Made by a program: the position numbers and the translations under genes. A stretch of DNA of 64,000 bases from Woeseiaceae bacterium (lineage in GTDB: Bacteria > Pseudomonadota > Gammaproteobacteria > Steroidobacterales > Woeseiaceae), in contig JAJFKV010000064.1 of assembly GCA_021773055.1 (NCBI GenBank), positions 101,968 to 165,967 of the forward strand. The letters are read 5' to 3'. Under the pieces are notes generated by a model. That model was given only the letters and a program-made list of their open reading frames with translations. It was not told the DNA's origin and ran no database searches. Shown piece after piece: positions 10,062-19,165 of this stretch (positions are counted from its first letter, which is position 1; each line of letters begins with the position of its first letter).

Positions 10062-10963
10062 TAGCTTGAGACCATGGTTCTTGCGAGCTCAATCGCGGCA
10101 ATGAGACTACCGGGATCAGCACTGCCTGTACCGGCGATAGCAAATGCAGTGCCGTGGTCAACCGAGGTGCGAATGATGGGCAGACCGAGTGTGACATTTA
10201 CAGCCTGTCCGAAGCTTGCGTACTTGATTACCGGCAGACCTTGATCGTGGTACATCGCCAGTACCGCGTCCTTGTTGCCTGCAGCAGGAGTGAATGCCGT
10301 GTCCGCGGGCAATGGTCCACGCACGTTCATCCCCTGTTGCGATAATGCATCGACAACGGGTGCAATAACCGCGTCGTCCTCACTACCGAAATGCCCGCCT
10401 TCGCCGGCGTGTGGATTAAGCCCGCACACCACTATTTCCGGCGATTCGATAGCGAACTTCGAGCCCAGGTCGGCGTGCAGTATTTCAAGTACCCTCGTCA
10501 GCCGTTCTTTGGTGATGAAGTCGGGGACGTCCCTCAATGGCAGGTGCGTGCTTGCCAGCGCTACTCGCAAGTCGCCGGCGACGAGTAACATCACGGGCAG
10601 GTCGACACCGGTCAGTTCAGCAAGAAACTCGGTGTGTCCGGTAAAAGGCACACCGGATTCAGCTATGACACTTTTTGCGAGTGGGGCCGTAACCAGGCCG
10701 GAAAAACGGCCATCGACACAGCCTTCAACGGCGAGCGTCAGACCATCCAGCAGGGACTTCGCGTTCGTGGGATCAGGTTGTCCGTGAACAATCGGCGCAG
10801 GGAATGGAATGTCCACAACCTGCAGGCGATCATCCAGTAACGAGGCATCGCCAATAACGACGATGTCATTTGCGAGCGCAGTGCCTGCGAGCGCAGAGCA
10901 GAGTTCGGGACCAATGCCGGCAGGCTCGCCGGCAGTAACTACGAGGGGCTTTGATCGCCGCAT
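10061..10963 (-). CDS. pdxA: 4-hydroxythreonine-4-phosphate dehydrogenase
   Basis: NAD-dependent oxidation of 4-phosphohydroxy-L-threonine in the DXP-dependent pathway to pyridoxal phosphate. 300 residues, slightly shorter than the E. coli enzyme. Signatures: TAGEPAGIGPELC at the N-terminus, NPHAGEGGHFGSED for metal and substrate, and the C-terminal HDQGLPVIKY and GLPIIRTSVDHGTAF. The stop overlaps the rsmA start by one base and the gene begins 11 bases after surA. PLP made here would feed enzymes such as the cystathionine beta-synthase-like protein at 48789. Confidence 0.96.
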   Translation of the reverse strand: MRRSKPLVVTAGEPAGIGPELCSALAGTALANDIVVIGDASLLDDRLQVVDIPFPAPIVHGQPDPTNAKSLLDGLTLAVEGCVDGRFSGLVTAPLAKSVIAESGVPFTGHTEFLAELTGVDLPVMLLVAGDLRVALASTHLPLRDVPDFITKERLTRVLEILHADLGSKFAIESPEIVVCGLNPHAGEGGHFGSEDDAVIAPVVDALSQQGMNVRGPLPADTAFTPAAGNKDAVLAMYHDQGLPVIKYASFGQAVNVTLGLPIIRTSVDHGTAFAIAGTGSADPGSLIAAIELARTMVSS

Positions 10964-10973
10964 TCAGGTGGGC

Positions 10974-12278
10974 CTAAATGCGTGTGTCGACGAAGGCCTC
11001 ATCCCGCATGCGTTGCAACCACAGAAGTGTTTCTTCTTCCTGCTTGCTGGTACGAATGCGCCCGACGCAATTGCGTTCCTTGATCTCTTCGGTGTTGTCG
11101 TAGACCCGTCGCTCCAGGACTTCGAGAACGTGCCAGCCAAACTGTGAGCGGAACGGTTCACTAATGACGCCAACCTCAGCTGCGTCGGCCGTTGCCTTGA
11201 ATTCAGGAGCAAAGTCACTTGTTTCCGCCCATCCCAGATCGCCACCGAGATTTGCAGAGCCCGGATCGTCGGACAGTAATTTCGCGTGCTCGCCAAAATC
11301 TTCGCCATCGCGAATTTTTCGAAGCGCTTCTTCAAGACGTTGCTTTGCGGTTGCATCGTCAATGATTTCGTTAGGCGCAACGAGGATATGACGAATCTTG
11401 CTTTGATTAATTTCGCTGCGTTCAACTGCGCTGCGCAGATTATCAACCTTGACTATATGAATGCTGTTGGCCGTGCGGAAAGGTTCGCTAATGTCGCCGG
11501 CTTTCATATCCTGCAAGACTTCGGTGAATATCGAGGGAATTTGTTGCCCCTGGAGCCAACCCAGCGACCCACCTTCCAATGCCGTCGGTCCTTCCGAGTA
11601 GCGCGCTGCTAACTCGCGAAAGTCAGCGTCGTCCTGCAAGCGGGCGTAAATGTCGTCTGCGTTTTGCTCAACAGCTGTCAGGACATCTGCGCTGGCCGAC
11701 TCGGCGATCGTCAGCAGGATATGCGACAACTCCCAATCGGAGTTCACCACAACATTGGTTTCGAGGTCGGCGATGCATTGTTCGATTTCACGCTCGGAAA
11801 CCTCAATGTTGCGCAGCACCTCGATGCCCTTGAGTTCATTAAGTGTTAGTTCCTCGCGAAGGTTTTCACGAAACTCGGCGTAGTCGACGTTGTCCTCCGC
11901 CAGTAGTGCAGGGATGTCTTCAAAACTAATACCATTTTGATCCGCAATTCGCTGGATTGACGCGTTGATGTACTGGTCGGATATTTGCGAGGTGAGCCCG
12001 ATGCGCTCCGCACGTTGCATCTGGAGTTCGGTGACAATTAGTCGCTCGAGAACCTGTTCATTGAGCACATCTTCAGGCGGTAATTGTATTCCGCGGAGAC
12101 CGGCATTTTCTTTGATCATAGCCAGCTGTCTGTCGAACTGGCTTCTGAGAACAACGCCCTCGTTAACGACAGCGGCGACGCCGTCCAGAAACTCGCCGTT
12201 TTCAGAAAGCTCTTCAGCAACCGCGACAGGCGCAGCGACCAATGCGACGATTACGCATAAGTTTATGATTTTTAACAC
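10974..12278 (-). CDS. surA: periplasmic chaperone / peptidyl-prolyl isomerase SurA
   Basis: Escorts unfolded outer-membrane proteins across the periplasm to the Bam complex. 434 residues. A signal peptide (LCVIVALVAAPVAVA) is followed by the N-terminal chaperone domain, two parvulin domains (SHILLTIAES...FRELAARYSEG...GSLGWLQGQQIP and IRHILVAPNE...GGDLGWAETSDFAPEF) and the C-terminal helix with LLWLQRMRDEAFVDTRI. The first parvulin is usually the inactive one. It lies six bases after lptD, a known SurA client, so chaperone and client are co-expressed. Confidence 0.96.
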   Translation of the reverse strand: MLKIINLCVIVALVAAPVAVAEELSENGEFLDGVAAVVNEGVVLRSQFDRQLAMIKENAGLRGIQLPPEDVLNEQVLERLIVTELQMQRAERIGLTSQISDQYINASIQRIADQNGISFEDIPALLAEDNVDYAEFRENLREELTLNELKGIEVLRNIEVSEREIEQCIADLETNVVVNSDWELSHILLTIAESASADVLTAVEQNADDIYARLQDDADFRELAARYSEGPTALEGGSLGWLQGQQIPSIFTEVLQDMKAGDISEPFRTANSIHIVKVDNLRSAVERSEINQSKIRHILVAPNEIIDDATAKQRLEEALRKIRDGEDFGEHAKLLSDDPGSANLGGDLGWAETSDFAPEFKATADAAEVGVISEPFRSQFGWHVLEVLERRVYDNTEEIKERNCVGRIRTSKQEEETLLWLQRMRDEAFVDTRI

Positions 12279-12284
12279 TATTTA

Positions 12285-14486
12285 CTACCGGAGATCTGCA
12301 GAATAGCCAAGAATACCACGTTCGAGGAGTTTGTCAGCAGCTGTGCCGACGCTCGTCATTCCTTTCAGTACTAATTGCAGACCGAAGGACGAATCGCGAG
12401 TTCCATCTCGAGTGGAAATATGACGTCGGGAAACGAGCCGGAGGCCCCAGCAACAGCTCTCGTATTCGAGACCGAAAAACTGCTCAAGGACTTCCTGATC
12501 GCGGAATGAAAAATTGTAGCGGCCCACGAAATTCCAGCGACTCGCTATCGGCCAGGACCACGATAAATCGCCTTGTTCCAGTGAGTCACGGCGGAATCGA
12601 TAGGCCAGATTCAATATCTTGTTGCCGGCAGGCTGATACTGCAATCTTGCTTCGGATTTCGTGGTGTTATCAACACCCGATCCCCACTGGTGGCCGAAGT
12701 CGAAATTAACGTTCTTGAACAAGGAAAAACGCAGTTGCGCAATGTAGTCCGATGTCTCAGCGGTCGCCATTGTGGCGCCCGGCAGGACGACGCTCCGGTC
12801 ACTGAAATAGCGTGTCTGTCCAATGGTTGCCGAGACCAGTTCGCGACCTGTTGAAACATCCAGAACACGCGACGTGACTCCGACACTGATGTGATCGGTG
12901 TCGCCGATGCGGTCAATGCCGATGTAGCGATTCTTTCGAAACAGTTGCACCAGGTTGATGTCGGGCGTGATCGTATCGAAAACCGGTAGATTGTCCTGAT
13001 CGCGCTGCGGAATGTGGACGTACAGGAGTCGTGGCTCGATGGTTTGCACCCGGTTCGCGCTACCCATCGTTCGCTCGAGTATCAAGCCGGTGTCGACGCT
13101 GCTTATGGGAACCGACCGCGTCGGGGAAGCGTCCATACCCGGCAGCGTGTCATCAAGCTCGTAGCGGGTGTAGTCATATTCGATCGCCGGATTAACAAAC
13201 CAGCCCGGTCTTTCGATCCGCAGATCCAGTTTTGGCGCGGCATTCATTCTCCAGCCGATGACGCCGATATCGCGGTCAAAATTAACGATCTCGCCGCCTA
13301 CACCAAAGCGCAGACCCAGCGGAATTTGCCAGCTGCCACTGACGAGTAGCTGCGGCAAACGGCGATACGGCTCCATGTCCTCAGGGATAGCATCGTCAAT
13401 AGTTTGGTGGGACTGTACCTGCCCAAGTACGGAAATATTTTCTGAGTAATAATCGAAGCGCACGCTTTGGTTCAGGTGCGTGATACTCGAAATGCTGAGG
13501 CTACCGCCCAGATCTTCATAATACTGACTGTCCGATACTTCTCGGATATCGATCTGATTCCGCCAGCCATTGCCAAACAATGTGCTGTGCTCCAAGCGAA
13601 ATTGATGGCGCGCACGATTGATTACGTCGTCGGAGGGGAGGTAGTCCGCCACGACGACCCCTTCGTTGCGCTCGGTCAGGTAGCGAAATTCCGTTGCGAT
13701 TTGCAGGCCGCGGCTGGTCAGGAGACGGGGCGTGATGGTTGCGTCGTAGTTCGGGGCGATATTCCAATACCAGGGAACGCTGATTTCGTTACCGCTCCGA
13801 CCCGAGCTGCCAATCTCGGGAGTCAGTATGCCGGACTTGCGCGCGTCTCCAATAGGGAATGACAAATACGGTGCGTACAGAATCGGCACCCCCTTGAATT
13901 GTAATTTCATGTTTCTGGCGGTGCCGACACCCTTGCGCGTATCGAGCTCAATCGTTTTGCCTTTCATCAGCCAGTCTTCGGAGCCAGGAGGGCAGGTTGT
14001 GTACTCCACGCCATCGAGGGTCAGCAAGCCGTTCTGATTAATTTCAATCGCTTCCGCGGCCCCGCGGGAATTGCTGCTGCCGAGAGAAAACTGGGCGCCC
14101 TCAAATCGAATTCGACCTGATACGTAAGCGAATTCGGCGGTATCGCTTATTATTTGGGTGCCGGGGTCCTCATAGCGCACAGCGCCTTCCAGCAGCAGCG
14201 CTTTGCGCAGTGGGTCATATCGCGCGCTATCAGCACCCGCGAGCTTGTCATCCCGCCGCAACAGCACGCCGCCCGACATGGTTGCGGTCGGCAGAGGGCC
14301 TATCTGCGCTTCGACGCTACCGGCCTCTAGCTGAATCGTACCTGGGTTGGCGAGCGGCGTCAGCGGCACAAATGGGTCCGCCGAAACCGGCTTGCTAAGC
14401 GTCGTTTGGCACGATAGTGGCTCCGCGGCGTTCGCATTAAACGCGGCCAGCAGCAGAGACGCTGAAATAAGGGTTTTCGAGGACAA
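12285..14486 (-). CDS. lptD: LPS-assembly outer-membrane protein LptD
   Basis: Outer-membrane barrel that inserts lipopolysaccharide into the outer leaflet together with LptE. 733 residues. A signal peptide ends near ANAAEPL; an N-terminal OstA/LptA-like jellyroll (roughly residues 45-165) precedes a long beta barrel. Four cysteines fit the E. coli pattern of two non-consecutive disulfides: one just after the signal peptide (PLSCQTT), one in TTCPPGS, and the adjacent pair in ESCCWGLRL near the C-terminus. First gene of the minus-strand operon and divergent from the AmgK-like gene. Confidence 0.96.
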   Translation of the reverse strand: MSSKTLISASLLLAAFNANAAEPLSCQTTLSKPVSADPFVPLTPLANPGTIQLEAGSVEAQIGPLPTATMSGGVLLRRDDKLAGADSARYDPLRKALLLEGAVRYEDPGTQIISDTAEFAYVSGRIRFEGAQFSLGSSNSRGAAEAIEINQNGLLTLDGVEYTTCPPGSEDWLMKGKTIELDTRKGVGTARNMKLQFKGVPILYAPYLSFPIGDARKSGILTPEIGSSGRSGNEISVPWYWNIAPNYDATITPRLLTSRGLQIATEFRYLTERNEGVVVADYLPSDDVINRARHQFRLEHSTLFGNGWRNQIDIREVSDSQYYEDLGGSLSISSITHLNQSVRFDYYSENISVLGQVQSHQTIDDAIPEDMEPYRRLPQLLVSGSWQIPLGLRFGVGGEIVNFDRDIGVIGWRMNAAPKLDLRIERPGWFVNPAIEYDYTRYELDDTLPGMDASPTRSVPISSVDTGLILERTMGSANRVQTIEPRLLYVHIPQRDQDNLPVFDTITPDINLVQLFRKNRYIGIDRIGDTDHISVGVTSRVLDVSTGRELVSATIGQTRYFSDRSVVLPGATMATAETSDYIAQLRFSLFKNVNFDFGHQWGSGVDNTTKSEARLQYQPAGNKILNLAYRFRRDSLEQGDLSWSWPIASRWNFVGRYNFSFRDQEVLEQFFGLEYESCCWGLRLVSRRHISTRDGTRDSSFGLQLVLKGMTSVGTAADKLLERGILGYSADLR

Positions 14487-14603
14487 GTCGATGTTCGGGT
14501 CAGGTTTCGGCCGGGGCCATTAGGGACGGGATGTTAACAGGCATTCTTATTTGTTACCTTCGCATAGTTTCTTAGGTGCTTCAACGCGTTACGGAGAATC
14601 TCG

Positions 14604-15626
14604 ATTAGTCAAACTGACAAAACTGCCCACGGTCGCCTGGCCGCGCTGCACGACTGGATCGGCGGCATCGACATCGTCGCGGGCTCTGAACCTGTGCCGG
14701 CATCAAAGGACGCCAGCTTTCGTAGCTATTTTCGATTGCAAAAGGGGGGCGAAAGTTTCATCGCAATGGATGCGCCACCAACAGAGGAGGACTGCATGCC
14801 ATTCGTACGTGTTGCAGGCTACCTGGAGTCCATGCAACTCAGTGCACCGCGGATCATTGAGGCGGATATCGAGAACGGTTTCTTGCTGTTGACAGATCTC
14901 GGCAGTGAACACTATCTCGACAAGCTTGAGCGAGAGCCGGATCTGGCTGACTCGCTTTATACTGCTGCCATCGATGCGTTGCTCGTTCTGCAACGCCGCG
15001 GCGAAGCCTATCAATCTTCGTTACCACCGTACGACGAAGAGCTGCTGCGTTTTGAGCTATCTCTTTTTCGCGACTGGTTATGCGGTACACATTTGCAATT
15101 GCAGCTCAGCGATGACGACGAACGAAACTGGCAAGCGTGTTGCGACATGCTGGTAGAGAATGCACAGCGTCAACCGCAGGTTTTCGTGCATCGAGATTAC
15201 CATTCCCGAAACCTGATGGTTCTTAACGACCATAATCCCGGCATACTTGATTTTCAGGACGCTGTCGAAGGACCGTTTACTTACGACCTCGTCAGCCTGC
15301 TCAAGGATTGTTACATTCGCTGGCCAGCGAACAAAGTACGGCGCTGGGCGCTCAGTTATTACCAACAACTAAGTGGCAAAACTCGCGATCAAATCGATGC
15401 AACGCAGTTCTGTCGTTATTTCGAGTTGATGGGTGTGCAGCGACAACTAAAGGCCGCCGGTATTTTTTGTCGCTTGAACCATCGCGATGGCAAGTCGGGT
15501 TACCTGACCGATGTACCACGTACACTTGCCTACATTGTCGAACTTGGCCCGGTCCATGAAGACTTGGAATTCCTCGTGCGTTTCATTGAAGAACGTGTCC
15601 TGCCGGCATGGAGTGGTGCAGAGTGA
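14604..15626 (+). CDS. amgK: AmgK-like sugar kinase (N-acetylmuramate/N-acetylglucosamine kinase), probable ATT start
   Basis: Aminoglycoside-phosphotransferase fold. Motifs: DASFRSYFRL near the nucleotide site, VHRDYHSRNLMV (Brenner-type catalytic loop) and GILDFQDAVEGPFTYDLVSLLKDCY for metal binding. In Pseudomonas AmgK phosphorylates MurNAc at C1 and MurU follows, as here, giving UDP-MurNAc by recycling. Between the upstream stop (TAG near 14565) and GTG at 14694 there is no ATG, GTG or TTG in frame, yet this stretch encodes a family-like N-terminal helix (GRLAALHDWIGGI). GGAG at 14593-14596 sits seven bases before an in-frame ATT at 14604, taken here as the likely start. The conservative start is GTG at 14694, giving 310 residues. 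Confidence 0.8.
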   Translation: MSQTDKTAHGRLAALHDWIGGIDIVAGSEPVPASKDASFRSYFRLQKGGESFIAMDAPPTEEDCMPFVRVAGYLESMQLSAPRIIEADIENGFLLLTDLGSEHYLDKLEREPDLADSLYTAAIDALLVLQRRGEAYQSSLPPYDEELLRFELSLFRDWLCGTHLQLQLSDDDERNWQACCDMLVENAQRQPQVFVHRDYHSRNLMVLNDHNPGILDFQDAVEGPFTYDLVSLLKDCYIRWPANKVRRWALSYYQQLSGKTRDQIDATQFCRYFELMGVQRQLKAAGIFCRLNHRDGKSGYLTDVPRTLAYIVELGPVHEDLEFLVRFIEERVLPAWSGAE

Positions 15627-16276
15627 TCGCAATGATTCTCGCCGCCGGGCGGGGTGAACGCTTGCGGCCACTAACTGACGATAAGCCCAAGGCTTTGGTC
15701 GAAGTGCAGGGACGAAGTCTGCTGGAGCGCAAGCTTGAAGGCATTCGCAATGCGGGAATTGAAGACGTTGTGATCAACCTCGGCCGATTCGGCGAGCAGA
15801 TAGTGAGCCGCGTTGGCTCCGGCTCCCTGTATGGCCTGAATGTCGAGTACAGCGATGAGGGCGACGACATTCTTGATACCGGTGGTGGAATCCACAAAGC
15901 TCTGCATTTGCTCGGCAACGAAGCGTTTCTGGTTCTGAATGCCGATATCCTTACTGACATGCCGTTGTCAGATATCGCGCTCAGTGACGATGCCGATGGG
16001 CACCTGGTACTGGTGCCGACACCGGACTACCGTGATGTCGGAGACTTCGATCTCGATGGTGACCGTATACGCAACGGTGACACGCCCGCATTACTGTACA
16101 GTGGCGTTTCAATGTACCGTCCGGAATTCTTCGACGGGTGTGCGCCGGGTCGATTCTCAGTTGTTCCGATGATGCGTGCCGCGGCCGATGCGGGCCGCTT
16201 GCAAGGATCTCTATATAACGGTCAATGGGCAGATATTGGTACTCCCGAACGACTTGCCTCGATAAACAGGCTATAA
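15623..16276 (+). CDS. murU: MurU-like nucleotidyltransferase (N-acetylmuramate 1-phosphate uridylyltransferase)
   Basis: About 217 residues of NTP-transferase fold: [19 protein letters not shown] with the pyrophosphorylase signature, [20 protein letters not shown] for the metal-binding Asp, and [12 protein letters not shown] at the C-terminus. It would convert MurNAc-1-P plus UTP to UDP-MurNAc, bypassing de novo synthesis. GTG at 15623 overlaps the kinase stop (GTGA) with GGAG nine bases upstream; an in-frame ATG at 15608 is the alternative. Its 3' end overlaps the convergent lipB by six bases. Sugar specificity is inferred from the kinase partner. Confidence 0.85.
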   Translation: MIAMILAAGRGERLRPLTDDKPKALVEVQGRSLLERKLEGIRNAGIEDVVINLGRFGEQIVSRVGSGSLYGLNVEYSDEGDDILDTGGGIHKALHLLGNEAFLVLNADILTDMPLSDIALSDDADGHLVLVPTPDYRDVGDFDLDGDRIRNGDTPALLYSGVSMYRPEFFDGCAPGRFSVVPMMRAAADAGRLQGSLYNGQWADIGTPERLASINRL

Positions 16277-16882
16277 CCGCGAAACGCCCAGATGTCGCAG
16301 GAAATGGGGCAGCAATCTTTCGGCAGATTGCTCGAGTGTCAGATCAACTCCGAGGCGCTTGAGATCTGTCATTTGTAACTCAGCATAACCACAGGGATTG
16401 ATTCTCGAAAAGGGTTCGAGATCGATGTCCACATTCAGTGCCATGCCGTGGAAACTCGAGCCACGCCGAATGCGTAACCCAACGCTTGCCAGCTTATCAC
16501 CCGCAACATAAACGCCGGGAGCATCGGCGCGAGCGACAGCGGCCACTTCAAATTCCGCGACAAGGTCGACAATACTTTGCTCGAGCGCGGTAACAAGATT
16601 GCGCACCCCAATCGACGAGCGTTTGATATCGATTAGCGGGTAAATCATCAGCTGGCCCGGGCCGTGATACGTGACCTGCCCACCACGGTCGATCTGTACG
16701 ACCGGAATATCACCCGGTGCGAGCAGATGCTCGTCACTCGCATTGAGGCCCATCGTGAATACGGGTGGGTGTTCCACGAACCAGATTTCGTCGGCTGTTT
16801 TTTCGTCTCGACTATCGGTGAATCCCTGCATCTCCCGCCACAGAGGCACGTAGTCCTGCCGGCCTCGGAAGATAGTCTTCAC
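16271..16882 (-). CDS. lipB: lipoyl(octanoyl) transferase
   Basis: Moves octanoyl from acyl carrier protein to the lipoyl domains of 2-oxoacid dehydrogenases and GcvH. 203 residues. Signatures: [19 protein letters not shown], the Lys in [21 protein letters not shown], and the acyl-thioester Cys in [14 protein letters not shown]. The start overlaps the end of the DUF493 gene by four bases. lipA, usually next, is not found: the neighbouring gene is convergent murU, so LipA must be encoded elsewhere. Confidence 0.96.
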   Translation of the reverse strand: MKTIFRGRQDYVPLWREMQGFTDSRDEKTADEIWFVEHPPVFTMGLNASDEHLLAPGDIPVVQIDRGGQVTYHGPGQLMIYPLIDIKRSSIGVRNLVTALEQSIVDLVAEFEVAAVARADAPGVYVAGDKLASVGLRIRRGSSFHGMALNVDIDLEPFSRINPCGYAELQMTDLKRLGVDLTLEQSAERLLPHFLRHLGVSRL

Positions 16883-17142
16883 AGGGCCATTAGTACGTCG
16901 TCATTTTCGGAGACGTCACGGTAAATGTCGTCGAGCTGTTGTTGGCTGGTGGCGGTCACGGTAACTGTAACTGAAACAAAATTGCCTTTGCCGCTGAGGT
17001 TGACCTGTATCGCTTCCGCAGCGATCGGCCCCACGTGTTTTTCGACCAGGGTGAGAGCCGTCGTGCGAAACTCTGGTGTATCCCGTCCCATCATTTTGAT
17101 AGGAAATTCGCAGGGAAACTCCATGAGGGTTTCATCACTCAT
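16879..17142 (-). CDS. DUF493 (YbeD) family protein
   Basis: 87 residues, the standard length of the YbeD family: [19 protein letters not shown] at the N-terminus, then the ferredoxin-like fold with [37 protein letters not shown] strands (motif at about residues 43-75). YbeD lies between dacA and lipB in many gammaproteobacteria, as here. Its role is not established; a link to lipoate metabolism or an ACT-like regulatory domain has been suggested from context. Confidence 0.9.
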   Translation of the reverse strand: MSDETLMEFPCEFPIKMMGRDTPEFRTTALTLVEKHVGPIAAEAIQVNLSGKGNFVSVTVTVTATSQQQLDDIYRDVSENDDVLMAL

Positions 17143-17143
17143 G

Positions 17144-18286
17144 TCATTCGAACCAGAGACTCACGCCGTCTCTCGTGCGTTGCCAGAGTGACCCGGCCGG
17201 ATTGTCATCCAGTGCGCGCAACGGTGTATTGAGCAGGCTCTCACCGTCGAGGCTGATGTTTAGTTCGGCGACGGGTTGTCCAGCGGCGATTGGTGCAAGC
17301 ACTATGGCCGGGATATCAAGATTCGACTCGAGCTCGTCGTAGGAGCCACGTCGTACGGTGATATACAGATCTTCAAGAACACCGAGGCGTGAAAACTCAT
17401 TGGCCGACTTCCAGATACGTGCATTGGAAATTTCTTCGCCCGCCTTGAACAGCAAACGTGTCTCAAAGAAGCGAAACCCGTAATTGATCAGCGCCTGACT
17501 GCCATCTGCACGAGCCTTGGTGCTCGAAGTGCCCAATACTACTGAGATGATTCGCATGCCATCACGCCGGGCCGATGCGACAAGGCAGTAACCGGCGTCC
17601 TCGGTATGGCCCGTCTTGAGGCCGTCAACCGAATCATCGCGCCACAGCAGTGAGTTGCGATTACTCTGCTTGATATTGTTGTAGGTATATTCTTTTACAG
17701 CGTGCCACTGATAGTAATCGGGAAATTTCTCAATGAGTGCACGCGCAAGAGTTGCGAGGTCGCGAGCAGTGGTAACGTGATTCTCGGCTGGAAGGCCCGT
17801 CGCATTACCGAAGTGACTTGAGTGCATGCCAATCGTCGCCGCGTGCTGATTCATCATTTCCGCGAACACGCTCTCGCTACCCGCGATGTGCTCCGCCAAC
17901 GCGACACTGGCGTCGTTTCCTGATTGCACGATCATGCCGAGCAACAATTCCTTCACCGTCACCCGTGTACCGACCTCGATGAACATTCGCGAACCTTCTG
18001 TTCGCCACGCCTTTTCGCTGACGGTGACTTCTTCCTCCAGCGTGATCTGACCCTGCCGCAGCGCACTGAAAACCACATATGTTGTCATGATCTTGGTCAG
18101 GCTGGCAGGCGCGAGCGGGGCGTCCGCATTCAGTGAGGCGATCTCGTGGCCCGTTGTGCTGTCAACGACCAGGTAGCTCTTGGCACCGATGATGGGCGCC
18201 GCCGGAGTTGGCATGGGTGCAGCATAAGAGGTTGAAAATAAAAGTAAAAATACCGTCGCGAGCGCGCTGCTTGATCGTTGGGACAT
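17144..18286 (-). CDS. dacA: D-alanyl-D-alanine carboxypeptidase (PBP5/6 type)
   Basis: Removes the terminal D-Ala from murein pentapeptides. 380 residues with signal peptide (ATVFLLLFSTSYAA). Penicillin-binding motifs: LAPASLTKIMT (SxxK, serine nucleophile), QSGNDASVAL (SxN) and DGLKTGHTEDAGYCLVASA (KTG). A C-terminal beta domain and a final stretch with amphipathic character (NPAGSLWQRTRDGVSLWFE) for membrane association follow. The stop is one base before the YbeD-family start. Part of the shape/murein block from mreB. Confidence 0.95.
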   Translation of the reverse strand: MSQRSSSALATVFLLLFSTSYAAPMPTPAAPIIGAKSYLVVDSTTGHEIASLNADAPLAPASLTKIMTTYVVFSALRQGQITLEEEVTVSEKAWRTEGSRMFIEVGTRVTVKELLLGMIVQSGNDASVALAEHIAGSESVFAEMMNQHAATIGMHSSHFGNATGLPAENHVTTARDLATLARALIEKFPDYYQWHAVKEYTYNNIKQSNRNSLLWRDDSVDGLKTGHTEDAGYCLVASARRDGMRIISVVLGTSSTKARADGSQALINYGFRFFETRLLFKAGEEISNARIWKSANEFSRLGVLEDLYITVRRGSYDELESNLDIPAIVLAPIAAGQPVAELNISLDGESLLNTPLRALDDNPAGSLWQRTRDGVSLWFE

Positions 18287-18334
18287 GCTGCCTCTGATTG
18301 AAAAATTAGACGAATCGGCGCGTATTGTACGCAG

Positions 18335-19165
18335 CTATTCGGTAATTAGGTAAGGGTCAGTAATGCCGAGGCCTTCCAGCTCCTCAACAAGTACATCGTA
18401 TAGAACTACATCGGCAACCGGTCCAATACGGACGCGGAACAGGGAAGTACCGGATGACTTGTCTTCGAAGATGAAGGCACTATCGATGCCTGATCTCGAC
18501 AGGAACTCGAGACGGCGAGCGGCGTTGCTGCGGTCGCCAAACGCGCCGACCTGGACGAAGAGTCGACTAACTGTAGTCGATGGAATGGACGTAAGCGTTG
18601 GCTGTGGCGGTTTATTCACCGCCGTAGGACGATCGCCGCTCGGCTTGTCAAAGCTGATCGCCGTGACTTCGACGAGACTGGTGCCGTCGCGAATCATATC
18701 GAGCTTAGTGGCCGCCGCGTAGGACAAGTCGATAATTCGGTTGTGGGCGAACGGGCCGCGATCGTTGACGCGGACAACGACGCTCTTGTTATTTCGCAGG
18801 TTTCTGACACGCACATAGGCGGGCAAAGGCAGAGTCTTGTGCGCGGCAGTCATCGCGTACATGTCATAGACCTCGCGATTTGAGGTCAGATTGCCGTGAA
18901 ACTTCGTGCCGTACCACGACGCCACTCCGCGTTCCTGATAGCCGGCGCTGCTTTGCATCACGGTATAAGTCTTATTGAAGACCTCGTATTGTGGCCCATT
19001 GCCGTATCTGCTGCGCGGTTCGGCGCGCGGAACGGCATCACCTGGCAAGTCCGGAATTCGTGAACTGCCAGGGCCATCACGCCTGGTTTTTCCGCTACCG
19101 CAGCCGGCGAGGACGATCGCGACCGTGAGCACGATCAGCTTTGCGGTATTACGACCCATCGGCAT
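18335..19165 (-). CDS. rlpA: RlpA-like septal lytic transglycosylase lipoprotein with SPOR domain
   Basis: About 276 residues. A lipoprotein signal peptide ends in VLAGCGSG (lipobox Cys). A double-psi beta-barrel domain follows, with GVASWYGTKFHGNLTSN and VVRVNDRGPFAHNRIIDLSYAAA (catalytic Asp region), and a C-terminal SPOR domain (LFVQVGAFGDRSNAARRLEFL) that would bind denuded glycan strands at the septum. Two near ATGs (19165, 19159) inside the mltB 3' end are the likely starts; an upstream ATG at 19213 would put a poor leader in front of the signal peptide. RlpA of Pseudomonas is a transglycosylase acting on naked glycan. Confidence 0.92.
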   Translation of the reverse strand: MPMGRNTAKLIVLTVAIVLAGCGSGKTRRDGPGSSRIPDLPGDAVPRAEPRSRYGNGPQYEVFNKTYTVMQSSAGYQERGVASWYGTKFHGNLTSNREVYDMYAMTAAHKTLPLPAYVRVRNLRNNKSVVVRVNDRGPFAHNRIIDLSYAAATKLDMIRDGTSLVEVTAISFDKPSGDRPTAVNKPPQPTLTSIPSTTVSRLFVQVGAFGDRSNAARRLEFLSRSGIDSAFIFEDKSSGTSLFRVRIGPVADVVLYDVLVEELEGLGITDPYLITE

